Below are positions 1 through 10,900 of a stretch of DNA of 64,000 bases, piece by piece. The stretch covers positions 496,001 to 560,000 of the forward strand of contig JAVXUO010002370.1 in the NCBI GenBank assembly GCA_033065855.1, given 5' to 3'. Made by a program: the position numbers and the translations under genes. Source of the DNA: Escallonia rubra (lineage: Eukaryota; Streptophyta; Magnoliopsida; Escalloniales; Escalloniaceae). The notes beneath the pieces are model-generated. The model saw nothing but the letters and a program-made list of their open reading frames with translations, did no database searches and had not been told where the DNA came from. The stretch's first letter is position 1. Every line of letters starts with the position of its first letter.

Positions 1-300
1 GAGAGAGAGGGAGAGAGAAACCGTAATACCCCGAAATATTTTTATTATTACTTTTTCGGGCTAAATTAAAATTGTTAGCGTTGAACCTTTAATTAGCATG
101 CATATTGTTCCAACAACTTTTAGCGACGATTAGAGTAGCGGGGTTGGGTAACACCCGTTAAAATTTTCTTTAGCACATAAAAGTTTCAAAGTAATTTCTT
201 TAGGCCTTTTAATAATAATGAAAAACTTCGGGTAGACCTCGTATAACTATCAAATTAAGAAGGGGTTTTATTTGTAAATTTTCAACCTAGGGTTTTCTAC

Positions 301-351
<51 letters not shown>
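301..351. repeat. (TA)n(GA)n microsatellite
   Basis: A run of TA dinucleotides passes directly into a run of GA dinucleotides. The first 300 bases hold no gene. The motif AATACCCCGAAA near position 26 looks like a decayed start of a gypsy-type LTR. Confidence 0.9.
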
Positions 352-354
<3 letters not shown>

Positions 355-490
355 GGTCAGCAGACCCTAGTCTTCACATATCTTCTGGAAAACGGTTGAG
401 CAAAGATACGGAAGTGAGAAAGAAGTGTGGCAATGAGATTTTCGGCGATCGAGAAACGTTTCCGGTAAGCTTGCTTTGAAAGTTAAGTTT

Positions 491-539
491 AATGTGAATA
501 GATATTACGGGTAGGTGTAAATGGGTCTCCATCTGTGGG

Positions 540-605
<66 letters not shown>

Positions 606-654
606 CCCACAGATGGAGACACATTTACACCTACCCGTAATATCTATTCACATT
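491..654. repeat. 164-bp near-perfect palindrome with (TA)n core
   Basis: The 50-base arms at 491-540 and 605-654 are inverted copies that differ at one position. The 64-bp centre (541-604) is an alternating TA tract that is itself palindromic. The whole segment can therefore form a long hairpin or cruciform. A short reading frame through the TA tract (Tyr-Ile repeats) is an artefact. Confidence 0.95.
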
Positions 655-665
655 ATATATATATA

Positions 666-1190
666 GGGGAAAGCGAATATAAGTCTAACCTCACGTAAGT
701 TGCATGAGGCTAGCGACTAAAACGGCGTAGTTTTGATCAAATAAACATAACCAAATTTTGTTTTTCACTCTTTTCCTCTTTTTGTCTCTCTCTCCCCCTT
801 ATTCTATCTTCGTCTCCTCCACGTCTCTCTGTCTCAGGCAGGCTGGTCGTAGCAACCACTACCACCATCACACCGACCGTCCCATCAGAAAATCACCCAT
901 CTTCCTACCACAACCAACAACACCATAGACGACCACCACAGTTTCCCTGTCATAAGCCACCGTAGACAACCTATCTTCCATCACCGGCCACGGTAAACCA
1001 CCAACCTTCCATCGCTAGCCGCCGTAAACAGCCATTCCCGCCACAAATGGTCTCCACCACCCACTACCTTACGAGCTTTGCAATTGTTCATAAAAATTCG
1101 GCCACCGTCACAAGCCACCACTGCCACCATCACACCCACCATTTCTAATGCAAACAACCACCACCATCACATCATCAAAATTCGGCAGCC
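666..1190 (+). mobile_element. Truncated copy of a TIR element (same family as 4598-5396)
   Basis: The start (GGGGAAAGCGAATATAAG, then the block around GACTAAAACGGCGTAGTTTT) matches the terminal inverted repeat of the complete element at 4598-5396. It also abuts a TA tract. The interior is CCACC-rich and matches in character. The right terminal repeat is missing: near 1193 the sequence changes into LTR-type DNA. It encodes nothing recognisable. Confidence 0.7.
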
Positions 1191-1192
1191 GT

Positions 1193-1620
1193 CATGGCAT
1201 GTTTATAAATCCTCAAACCTATTTTAGGAACATGGTTTGTGTACTTGCTGCTCTTTCGCTCATTCCTTATTTTTCAGGTGAGGATCTAAGGGAAGTGGAT
1301 CCGTATGAGCAACATGAGGTATAAATGCCCGAAGAGAACCATTAGAATAATGAAGTGTTTATCATTATGAGAATTTTAGTTCTATAGTTAACATTATGCT
1401 CGAACTATTGTAAGGAGCTTAGGTCTCCTCGAGTTCCTTCTTAAATTGAAGGACACGTAATAAGGGTTTTTATTTGGATTATTGAAAGTCTGTAAGTTGG
1501 ATTTAATCTCGAGGTATAGGTTGTAGCAAGGCCTGGCAGACCCCTAGTGGCTGTTCGAATGGGCCTACGGCCGGTCACGTGCCTAGCTCATGGGCTCACC
1601 TGTGTGTTAGGGTCGTGACA
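1193..1620 (+). mobile_element. 3' end of a gypsy-type LTR, copy 1
   Basis: This stretch is homologous to 5475-5948, sharing the block around CCTCAAACCTATTTTAGGAA and a matching tail. It ends in GGGTCGTGACA, a terminal motif resembling that of the Tekay-like LTR that ends at 35306. It is a fragment, because nested insertions to its left replace the rest of the LTR. Confidence 0.7.
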
Positions 1621-3339
1621 GAAACAACACCTAGGGCAAGACTTTTTCAAGGTAAATCCCATCTTTCCTCTCAAATTTTAGTCATGTAATTGGGTGTTTT
1701 AGGTATGATAGTGTGTGTGAATTGATGTGTATTGTGTGTGTTTCAGAGGGTGAGATATGGGTGTGTTTGAGAAGAAGACTATTGTAGAGCAGCTTAAGAC
1801 TGGGTTAGGATTTTTATCATATCTCTTTTATTTCATATCCGATTGAGGTGAAAACTTCATTGTGTTTCCTTCAAATTTTTAGTTTTGAGTTTTCTCAGAA
1901 CGTAAATTAAGGTCAAAAAATGACCTTAAAGTCAATTTAACGTAAAAGTCTAGAATTTTTCAGTTTCAGGCAGCCACTTTAATTTGTCTAAGAAAACTTA
2001 TTACTCATGGTTTTTTTGTGAACTTTAAATTTCTAGAAACCTCAGAACGTCATCCTTAACTTTGTAGTCTTGAGTTCTCTGAGATTCATGATATTTTTGC
2101 TCCAACCATTGAACAAAACTGGTCTGCGCAGAGATGTGCTGTTTCTATCAGTCACTTCGATTTGCTATAAAAAATTCATTACTCATTGGATTTTTATGAT
2201 CCTTATATTTCTGAAAAATGTTGTTTCTAGAATTATATATCAGTTCATTGTCCAAAACTTTTTAAGCCATTTCTGATCATATTTGGGCAAAGTGCAAAAC
2301 TAAAACTCCTCTTCTTTTTGTGCGTTCGATGTAGAATTGTTTGGGATTTTTCTGGGCATGTGAAGAGCCTAAAATGATTTTATTCTTAAAATAGGTTTTC
2401 GAATTAATTGGCATAGTGAAAAAAAAATTGGCTGAAAATTTTACAGTGATCTGTTCTTATTAGGATGCTTGAGCATCTAAAATTTCACAGTATTCCTATG
2501 CCATTTGATATATTTTTGAAATAGGATTCTTAGCGCTCAATTTAAGGAGTGATTTAGGGTTCCGAATGAAAATTTTTCAAAAATGTCCTTTTTGTCTGAA
2601 AAACCCACCTAGTCGTTTAAAAGAGTGTTTTTGGGTTAAATAGGGTGTGTAACTGTATGTTAGGCATCGGGGGTAATTTAGTATTTATAAACAAGCCTAG
2701 GAGTATTTTGGTAATTTTGCACACTTGGGAGAAATTTAGCACCTAGGCATGATTGAACGACAATAAATAACGTTTATATGGCTTAATGGTTAGGTTCTGA
2801 TAGACAAGAGCTTGGACCAGCTTTTGAGCGAGTACCAGAATCGGTTGTCGAGTCAGGTAAGTACTCCCACCATGTTTCTCCATATACTCTAATGCAAAAT
2901 ATATAAATGTATACATAATTTAATCAAATTAAAGTTTTTTAAGTTCTTGTACTACATATGTTTCTTGTAGTTTGATGAGAAAATTAAGTTTAAAAATGCC
3001 ATGGACTATTCTGTAAGTAGTTGATTTAAGTTCGGTACATGTTGAATGAGATAGTAAACTTGACTTGGTTGATGTGTCTCATATCCAACAGGAGAATATT
3101 ATATTTCGGGCCCTGGTCAACAAGGCTTGTACGTTGATGCACAGTACTATTGCTTGTGGTTCGCCCTTGCGTCAAAAGAAGTATTTATCCCGGGTGTAGG
3201 AGGGATTTCGGGCCCTAGTTAGAGGGCTTGTACACTGACTGCAACACACCTAAATTTTGTTATATGTAATAGATGTAAATAAATTTTCTGATGTTATACT
3301 TCGGTTTGAGAATCATTTGTGAAGGAGTGTGTGTGTGTC

Positions 3340-3342
<3 letters not shown>
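1621..3342. other. No gene; degraded repeat, LTR-like
   Basis: No coding frame or RNA gene was recognised. A phrase beginning GGGCCCT and containing GGCTTGTAC occurs twice (near 3107 and 3210), as in degraded LTRs. A GTCAGGTAAGTACT splice-like motif lies near 2855. Class I repeat origin is inferred only from this character. Confidence 0.4.

Positions 3343-3390
<48 letters not shown>
3343..3390. repeat. (TA)n microsatellite
   Basis: Pure TA dinucleotide tract that directly abuts the left end of the TIR element at 3391. Confidence 0.9.
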
Positions 3391-3394
<4 letters not shown>

Positions 3395-4531
3395 CAGCAG
3401 TGTCCCTGAGGTTAGGGTGTAATTACAATCAAAGACGCTAAGTTTCAAAAGGTATCAGCCGTGTCCTTCCGTCCCTCGTCCGTTAAAAACATGTACAATT
3501 TGATGATGTCATTCATTATGTATTTTAAAAATATCAATACTTCCCTTAGTACAGATTTAAACCCTATTTTTTCAATTTTTTCACAAATTTAAATCCTTAT
3601 TATTTTTTTTGAAAACCCTAATCATGTCTCTTTTCTCCAACTCTTATCCCCCTCGCCGCCACCCCCTCTCTCACCGCCACCCCCTCCATCGCCTGCCACT
3701 GTCCCTCCCCTCTTCTCCCTGTCGCCTCCACCCCTCCCTTCACCCCGATGCCTGTCCAATCTCCCTCCAAGCCGACACCACCCAAGTCACCGAGACCAAT
3801 CTCCTGCCGGCGTCGAAACCCATCGCCGGCATGTCTTCCTCAGGTGACCATCGCCGTCAAAATCCATCGTCAAAACCCACCACGACATATTGTCACACCC
3901 ACATCAGATTGAACCGAGACGAAAGGAATCTCGTCGGCTTATTTTCTGAAATCTCGCCGCCCATTGACGTCTGTGTAGGCCATTAAAGACCTTACAGCCT
4001 TTAAGATGTCATCTAACTTCTATCCAGCATTTTGTTGAACAATTATCGCTGAACATGGGTCGAGGTAGGGGCTGGGGCTGCCGGCGGCGTGGGGTGAGGG
4101 AGTGGACGGCGAGATTTCAGAGGAGACCAAATTAAGTTTCAAAACCTTTATTCGAAAATTAGGGTTTTGAAATCCTAATTTTAAGGTTTCAAAACCCTAA
4201 TTTTCAAATTAGGGTTGGATTTTGAAACCCTAATTTCTAAATCAGGGTTTGAAATCCTTCTAATTTCAGGGTTTCAAAACCTTAATTTTGAAAATTAGAG
4301 TTTTAAAATTAGGGTTTGATATTCTAATTTGAAGAGAGAAATTGGGGAAGAGATAATTGAATGGCATTTGAAAAATTAAGTTCCTAAATCATGGGCAATT
4401 TGGCCTTTTCGTTTCAAACTGTTATGTATTTGTATTTTCCGTCTGGTCAAGGAACATAAGTGTAATTTGTCCAAACTATTGTCATTACCTGTAATTATAC
4501 CCTAACCTCAGGGACATAGGTGTAATTAGCC

Positions 4532-4532
<1 letters not shown>
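3391..4532. mobile_element. 1.14-kb non-autonomous TIR element, probably Mutator-like
   Basis: The ends are inverted copies that share GTCCCTGAGGTTAGGGT and a flanking TAATTACA block. The interior contains a proline- and histidine-rich frame (3609-3986) with no recognisable domain, and a cluster of AGGGTTT motifs near 4150-4320. Both ends sit in TA tracts, so the target duplication cannot be read. The Mutator-like assignment is by analogy with the similar element at 29602-30834. Confidence 0.75.

Positions 4533-4537
<5 letters not shown>

Positions 4538-4597
<60 letters not shown>
4538..4597. repeat. (TA)n microsatellite
   Basis: TA tract that separates two TIR elements (3391-4532 and 4598-5396). 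Confidence 0.9.
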
Positions 4598-4599
<2 letters not shown>

Positions 4600-5396
4600 A
4601 GAAAGCGAATATAAGGCTTGCCTCACGTAAGTTACGTGTGAGGCTAGTGACTAAAACGACGTAGTTTTGGTCAAATAAACAGGACCAATTTTTTTTTTCT
4701 TTTTTCTCTCTCTCCCTCCCTTCCCCCTGTTTTCCTCTCCTCTCCGTCTTTCTGTCGCATGCAGGCAGGCCCTAGCAACCCACCGTCCTTGCCATAAATC
4801 ACCCATCTTCTTGCCGCAACAGTGTACACCACCAACACCATAGACAACCACCACAGTTTCCGCCGTCACTGGCCACCGTAAATAGCCATTCCTGCCGCAA
4901 ACGTTAGACCACCCATCTTTTTCCCCCAGCCACATCACAAAAACCAACCATCTTGGTTCTGTGATGTGGCGAGAGAATGAAGCCAGGAGTGGTGGGTTTT
5001 TGTATGGTGGCAGTGGTTTGTGATGGTGCGGGTAGTAGTTGATATGCGGCAAAGTTTTACGAGGGTCATCGCCTGATGAAGGCTGGCCGACGACGGAGTT
5101 CGCCGTCGGACGAGGTGGTGAAGGTTGGTTCCATGATATGGCAGGGAGGAAAGAGCATCGGAAATGGTGGTGGTGGTTTGTGATGGTAGGTGTGCCAGTG
5201 TGGTGTGGTGGCTTGAGATGCTCTGGTATTAGGGTCGGCCGGCGACATGCGATAGAGAGACGGGGAGGAGAGGAAAACAAGGGAAGAGAGAGAGAGAGAG
5301 AGAGAGATTGGTTCTTTTTATTTGACCAAAACTACGTCGTTTTAGTCGTTAGTCTCACGCAACTTGCGTGAGGCTAGCCTTATATTCGCTTTCCCC
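4598..5396. mobile_element. 799-bp TIR element (complete)
   Basis: Terminal inverted repeats of about 90 bp (4598-4690 and 5305-5396) begin GGRGAAAGCGAATATAAG and include ACTACGTCGTTTTAGTC. Inside each repeat is a small palindrome around CTCACG/CGTGAG. The interior has no transposase. Long overlapping frames on both strands are low-complexity. Both ends abut TA tracts, so TA-rich targets appear preferred. The superfamily is unproven; Mutator-like is likely from the long TIRs. Confidence 0.8.
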
Positions 5397-5474
5397 ATAT
5401 ATATATATATATATATATATAATGAAGAACATTTTTGTGATAGCAATACTGATTTCTGAGTTGAAAAAGAAAAC

Positions 5475-5948
5475 CCATGGCATGTTTTGAATTCCTCAAA
5501 CCTATTTTAGGAACATGGTTTGTATACTTGATGGGCATTCGCTCATTCCTTACTGTTCAGGTGATGACCTAGGAGAGACGGATCCTTATGAACAACACGA
5601 GGAAGGGGCGCCCGATGAGATCCATTAGAATAATGAAGTTCTATTGATTTGAGAATTTTAGTTTTATAGTAGTTATTATGGAAGAACTATGGTAAGGAGC
5701 TTAGGTCTCCTTGAACTTCTGCGTAATTGTCAATGACATGTAAGTGAGAGTTTTAATTGGATTATTGATGAATGTCTACGTGAAGCTTATAATAATCAAT
5801 CAAATTGTTTTGAAAATTAATAAGTTGGATTAAATCTTGAGTACAGGTTGTAGTAAGACCTAGCAGAGCCCTGGGTAGATGTTTGAATGGGCCTGCAGCC
5901 GGTCACAGATCTAGCCCATGGGCTTACCCGTGGGTTTGGGTCGTGACA
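5475..5948 (+). mobile_element. 3' end of a gypsy-type LTR, copy 2
   Basis: Second copy of the LTR end seen at 1193-1620. It ends in the same GGGTCGTGACA motif. The two copies could be the two LTRs of one gutted element or two independent insertions; the window does not decide. Confidence 0.7.
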
Positions 5949-7880
5949 ATATGCCTACGGTAGAAAATCAGAAAACACCCCTAAGAAAATTACAATAAGG
6001 TTCCCCTCTCGTTAACCTTGTGAAATCACAATGAAGAACTAAGTCATTGAAGTTAGGATTGCCTACAAGCCAGTACACGGTAACAAACTAGAAAGGGTTC
6101 TCAAGATACTCATTAGTTATTAGGAAGATAACCTGAAAACCTAACTCAAACATTGATATCAAGGAACCTTGGTTTACATCTAGCAGACACTTAATAACTG
6201 CACTAACCACTTCCATAACGTGGTCTAATAAATGCATTGCCTAACCATTTAATGAAGTTAGGAATTTCCCTTTTCCATAGTAGGCTCGATATGGGCTTCT
6301 TGGCTAGACATCCTACAGCTAAAACAAAAAGAAAGGTCGTCAGATTAAAGGCGTATTGTATCTCACTTAAGATAATCAACGAGTACATGGCTCCCAAACC
6401 TCTATTAGCGTTACATATACGATAACACTTGCTCTAATTGCCAATATCAAATTCTATAATCATGCACTCTATGCCACCAACATTTTAATACCTCAAACAC
6501 GTGATCTTTATCGAGATGACAAGTCACTAAATTTAATCAAGGACCTTTATCATATTAATAAAATTATCAAATAATAAATATATAATGAAATAACCAATGC
6601 CATTTAGTAATCAAAACATTTTGACTATGTCCAAATCATTACATGAGAGGTTGGATCTTGGGCATATCAATTCTATCCCCAACAATATGAATGTTTACCG
6701 TCATTGCTGCGTCATGTACTATCCATGCAGTCCAATTCTTGAACATCAACTTTGAGTTAGACAAGACTACTATTGACTATGCTTTAATAACTCTCAAATT
6801 TGAGAGGGTCCTTTGGACGTATGTTTTTTTTTTATGCTGAGGATCAATAGATGGCTAGAATGCTACATGTATGCATACTTTTGATGTTTGTACGTTTGAT
6901 TCCACATTGGGTCTTTATGACCAACAAAGTTGTTGTACTTTGGATAATGATCCATGCTTATTGCTTGTGTATAGGGTCAAAATGCTTAATGTTGCTTGTT
7001 TCGATATTTGATATAAGGATATCTTTTGCTCGATATCGTTTGTTTTAGTATTGGATTCTTTCGACTTCGTTTTGGTGTTGTGTCACTTGATACATTGCTG
7101 GGCTTTTCTAGCTCACCCTTTTACTCTACCTTGCCCCTAACCGCAGGTGAATTGACTAAGAACTCTGGCAACATTGGAGTTTTGAGAGTTCTTTTAAGTT
7201 AATTAGACTTTGTAGTAAGCATCCATGCTTGCTTTACTACAAAGGTTTTTAAACAATTCATTTTGGTGTCGTGTCAATTTGGTTAGTGCTAGGCTATATC
7301 GAGGAAAAGTTTCTATTAGAACCTTCCATGCCTCTAAGATGTTAGAAGTCTTAAAGGTCATTGCAATAAGCATGATCATATGGTATTTTCTAACCTTGAA
7401 AACCGATGGTGCAAACATTAGAAAGACAAGATAATCAGCTCCCAAAATACTTAAACTTGTAAGAACTAAGAAGAGAACACAATGTTGTAAAATGGGTCAA
7501 GGCCCCTTCTTTTCCAAACGAATTTGGTGCTAATTCCTAGCTAAAGTTCGTGAAACCATAAGTTGGTTGTAAAATTAAACATTAAGCAAGTTTAGGCCGT
7601 TTTCTTCATGACTTCTAATCAAAGAGGAATGGGACTCGGGAAAAATCTCCAGTAAAAGAGAATATGCTTGACATTTAGAAAACGAATATGTATAGCCAAT
7701 TTTAATTGAATGGATTGCTTTCATTATCAAGAAACTAGGCAAGATATTTTAGCTGACCGCAATCAGAAGAACTCATTGTCTTGAAAGTGCAATCCCAACC
7801 AATACATGTGCTTCTTTCCTCCTTTTACTAGGAAAGGGGACAACCTATCACTGTTGTTCAGCAAACTTTTATAATGTCTA
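5949..7880. other. No gene; degraded repeats 3' of FAAH
   Basis: Only short unconvincing frames occur. Around 7110-7200 a pyrimidine-rich stretch followed by GCAGGTGAATTGACTAAG resembles the R/U5 part of the gypsy LTRs elsewhere in the window. No intact gene was found. Confidence 0.4.
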
Positions 7881-7886
7881 TTTATT
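7881..7886 (-). terminator. FAAH: Poly(A) signal AATAAA of FAAH
   Basis: The minus strand reads AATAAA about 30 nt after the FAAH stop codon, a plausible near-upstream polyadenylation element. The 3' UTR would therefore be short. Confidence 0.55.
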
Positions 7887-7915
7887 AACAATATATTTTT
7901 TGTTGATGTATACAC

Positions 7916-7978
7916 TTACTCCTTCCGGAGTAGATCATAGAAAACTTGTGGCTTTCTGTAGTCTGAGATGCGTAATGC
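7916..7978 (-). CDS. FAAH: FAAH exon 20 (terminal)
   Basis: Encodes residues 590-609 and the stop. It follows an ATTTTCAG acceptor. The segment [11 protein letters not shown] is the typical C-terminus of plant FAAH. Intron 19 (3622 bp) separates it from exon 19. Confidence 0.9.
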   Translation of the reverse strand, partial: ALRISDYRKPQVFYDLLRKE

Positions 7979-10900
7979 CTGAAAATAAACGATAAAGTAG
8001 TTATGAAACCATGGAAAACTAACACACCGCTCCTATCGTCAAGAATACAAAAGTTTAGTACATGAATAGTAGCAAAAGTTCTCGTATCAAAGTACTTTGT
8101 TATTTTTTTTTATACATGGTAAGTTTTTGCCCAAAACCACACAAATACACACAAATTTAGGGTTTATACGTGCGCGCGACGCTGGGGTGTGTGCGTGTAT
8201 ATAGGTAGATATGTGATCAAGTTCCACCTCTGGTAACTTAAATTAACTTGGCAGTGGTATCTGGTCATCCATGCTATCAGCGCGAACGGCCCAGATTACA
8301 AATTTTTTTAGTGAACTTTCACCATCTGGTAAAATATGTTGCTGATGATAAAGTTTACCAGATTGTGCGACCCCCCCCCCCCCCCCCCCAACACCAAATA
8401 TGTTCGTGCTTCCCTCTAGCTATAACGCCTCGCATATGATTTTGCAGACTTTAGAAGTGTGTGATGGAACGGCTAGGTTTTCGATAGAAGGATTAGGGAA
8501 AAACTTTAATAACTTAGGTGTACCATAGTAGTGGCTAAGATATGTTAGACTGAGTCGACGAATGTAAATTTTTATGATGCATGTATTTTTTTGTTGTACC
8601 AAGTGGCAGGAGAACATTTTGACCTTGACTTGGACGGGTTGTAGGATAATGGTATGCTTGTGGAGTGGGATCCTGAGGAAGATCCCAAGAAGGACACTGA
8701 GGAAGACCCCGAGGAGGATCCTGAAGAGGACCCCGATGAGGATCCCAGTGAGATGGAAGAGCCCAAAGAAGGTTTTAAGTTTCTTATCTAGTTATCTTCT
8801 TGTGCAAATAAAATTTGAGGGTCTTGACTTTCTTCCATCATGACCATCATACCTGGTACGGAAATTCTGCTTCATTAGGCCCAATGATGCCTTTTTGATT
8901 TTATGGATAGCTTCTTGTTGTCTATAGATAGATGATCAATGCTTATACAGCTTCTATGTAAGGGTTCCACCTCTTTTTCGATGGCTTTTTGTCAATATAT
9001 TTGCTCATAGGAAAAACATATCATGATACCTACTTCGAAGTCTGATCAATCATGATCTCGAGCAATGTTGTTGGGGTTATCAAACAACTTGAGGCCTTTA
9101 AAGAGAAAGTGTATCTTGAACTCTTTCAGGTTCCCTTGATCCAGATCTTGATATGGATTTCGTCTACTATGAGCCCATGGTAATCCATGGCTTGAGTTAT
9201 GTACTCTAGATGTAATTCCCCGATTTTATGTATTCTTTTGGGCATGCTTGTAAGCTCAATGAGGGTAAGTCTTGCCTTAAGGGAAAGTCTTGGGGGAGTT
9301 GGGTGTACCAAGTTATTGCTCTCCCTATGAGGGAAAGAGCGGCAGAACTTGCGGCGGCAAAGGACTGCATTATCAAAACACTTTCAAAGGTAGTAACATG
9401 CCCTTTGGAATTTCCCCAATCCCTATCATATGTAGCAAACTCAAGGGTTTCGTAATTCTCAAGGTATACAGTAGTGGAAATGTGTGCATGACAAGGGCGG
9501 GTTACCTCGAGGTCAAGGGTGAGCTTGAACTCGAGGCATTTTTGGAGAAAAGAACTTTAGTGACATTTTTAGAGAAAAAAACCTCCATATCTTTAATTGT
9601 GAGTCGTGTCTTTCCTTTGAGATGTGCCTTTTTGGTTCGACTGGAGAGTGTTTGTGGCCACTAGGATGTACAAATTCAAAGGGAACGACTTCATCATTTT
9701 TATGCTCACTAGTTCCAACAGGATTTATAGGGATGGTGCTGAGGCAAGCTTCAATTGAGAGTCTATCAAGGAGTACTCTTGGTTTCAATTGAGGAGGAGG
9801 ATGGCTTCATTTGTTGTGTATCCTTTGTTTGGAGTTTCCAATTGCAATAGTCACCAACGAGGCACTCCGTGGCAAACCTTTTTGTCATTGTAGTTGTGGG
9901 AGGTTTTACTAATGTCACCTTGGAGGGCTATTGTATTGACTTTTGAGGTTTTAGCACCCCCTACTTCCTTCCTGCTTTCAACCTACTTGTAACCATCTGG
10001 CATGCACCCCATATGTACACGAGTCTAGCAAAGTCGCCAAAATGTATAGGGTCCCTAGGTGAGGCGGCAGAAATTCCACGTGTGAACATGTGAGTTGCTG
10101 GTCTCGTGACACACAAGGATGAACGGCCCTAGAGAGATGAGCAAGCAAGGGTGGAAACCAGGTCCGAGCTAAGTCTTGAAGAGCAAGAGGTGAAGGATGG
10201 GAGATTGGAGGTTGTCGATGTTTTATGGGTCAAAAAGGAGAATTTGTCTAAGATACGAGTGATAAAGTCGATAGAGCTTTTTGGCTACTACTCTGACTGC
10301 TCCTTATTTGTGCTAAGGCATCATATTTATACTAAAGTTGTAGAAGCTCACGTGAGGGGTCACATGCCCCTTTCACAGCAGTCGGAAACTATGAGGTTGG
10401 CCCCACTGTCTGTCACACTCAATGAAGAAAAGGGGGAAGAATGGCTTAGAGGAGATTTTGTCTCCCCCGTCCGAAGAGTGTGGGTTAAACAATGGTCTCC
10501 ACAAAGGAGAGTCAAGGAGCAAGCGACTCCTTACCTCTGAGAGAGCACCGCGTGTCATCACAGAAATGGGTAAATCGCTGCAAATTTTATCCTTTGTCTC
10601 TGCATGCTTCAAGTGAGTCCTGACCACTGTGACACCCCCTACCTAACCACTTATCTCCTACGTTCCGAGATGCCTTACCTTTGAGGGACAAAAGGAAACC
10701 TCATTTCCTCTAGGCACGAGGCTTCGCCCTTGATTACTCAAAATTGGACTCCTTGAGTTCTACCTCCACGATAAGAAAGAAAGAACATGATGTCCCTCGA
10801 GGTTTAGCAAAAGAGGGCCTTGGGGCTGATGGCCTCGAGGTTTAGCGTAAGAGGGCCTTGAGGCCGATGCCCCTCGAGGTGTTACCTTACAATTACTTTA

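Noticed and set aside
374-622. Minus-strand 82-codon frame rich in Tyr-Ile
   Set aside because: It is a translation of the (TA)n palindrome core.
3609-3986. 125-codon Pro/His-rich frame
   Set aside because: It lies inside a TIR element and has no domain or conserved features.
4651-5371. 209- and 110-codon frames on opposite strands
   Set aside because: They overlap each other and run into the terminal inverted repeats of the 799-bp element.
8572-8766. Minus-strand Ser-Gly-Ser repeat protein
   Set aside because: It is the antisense shadow of the acidic Asp-Pro-Glu repeat.
10151-10540. 129-codon plus-strand frame in FAAH intron 19
   Set aside because: No similarity or splice context was recognised, and competing frames lie on the other strand.
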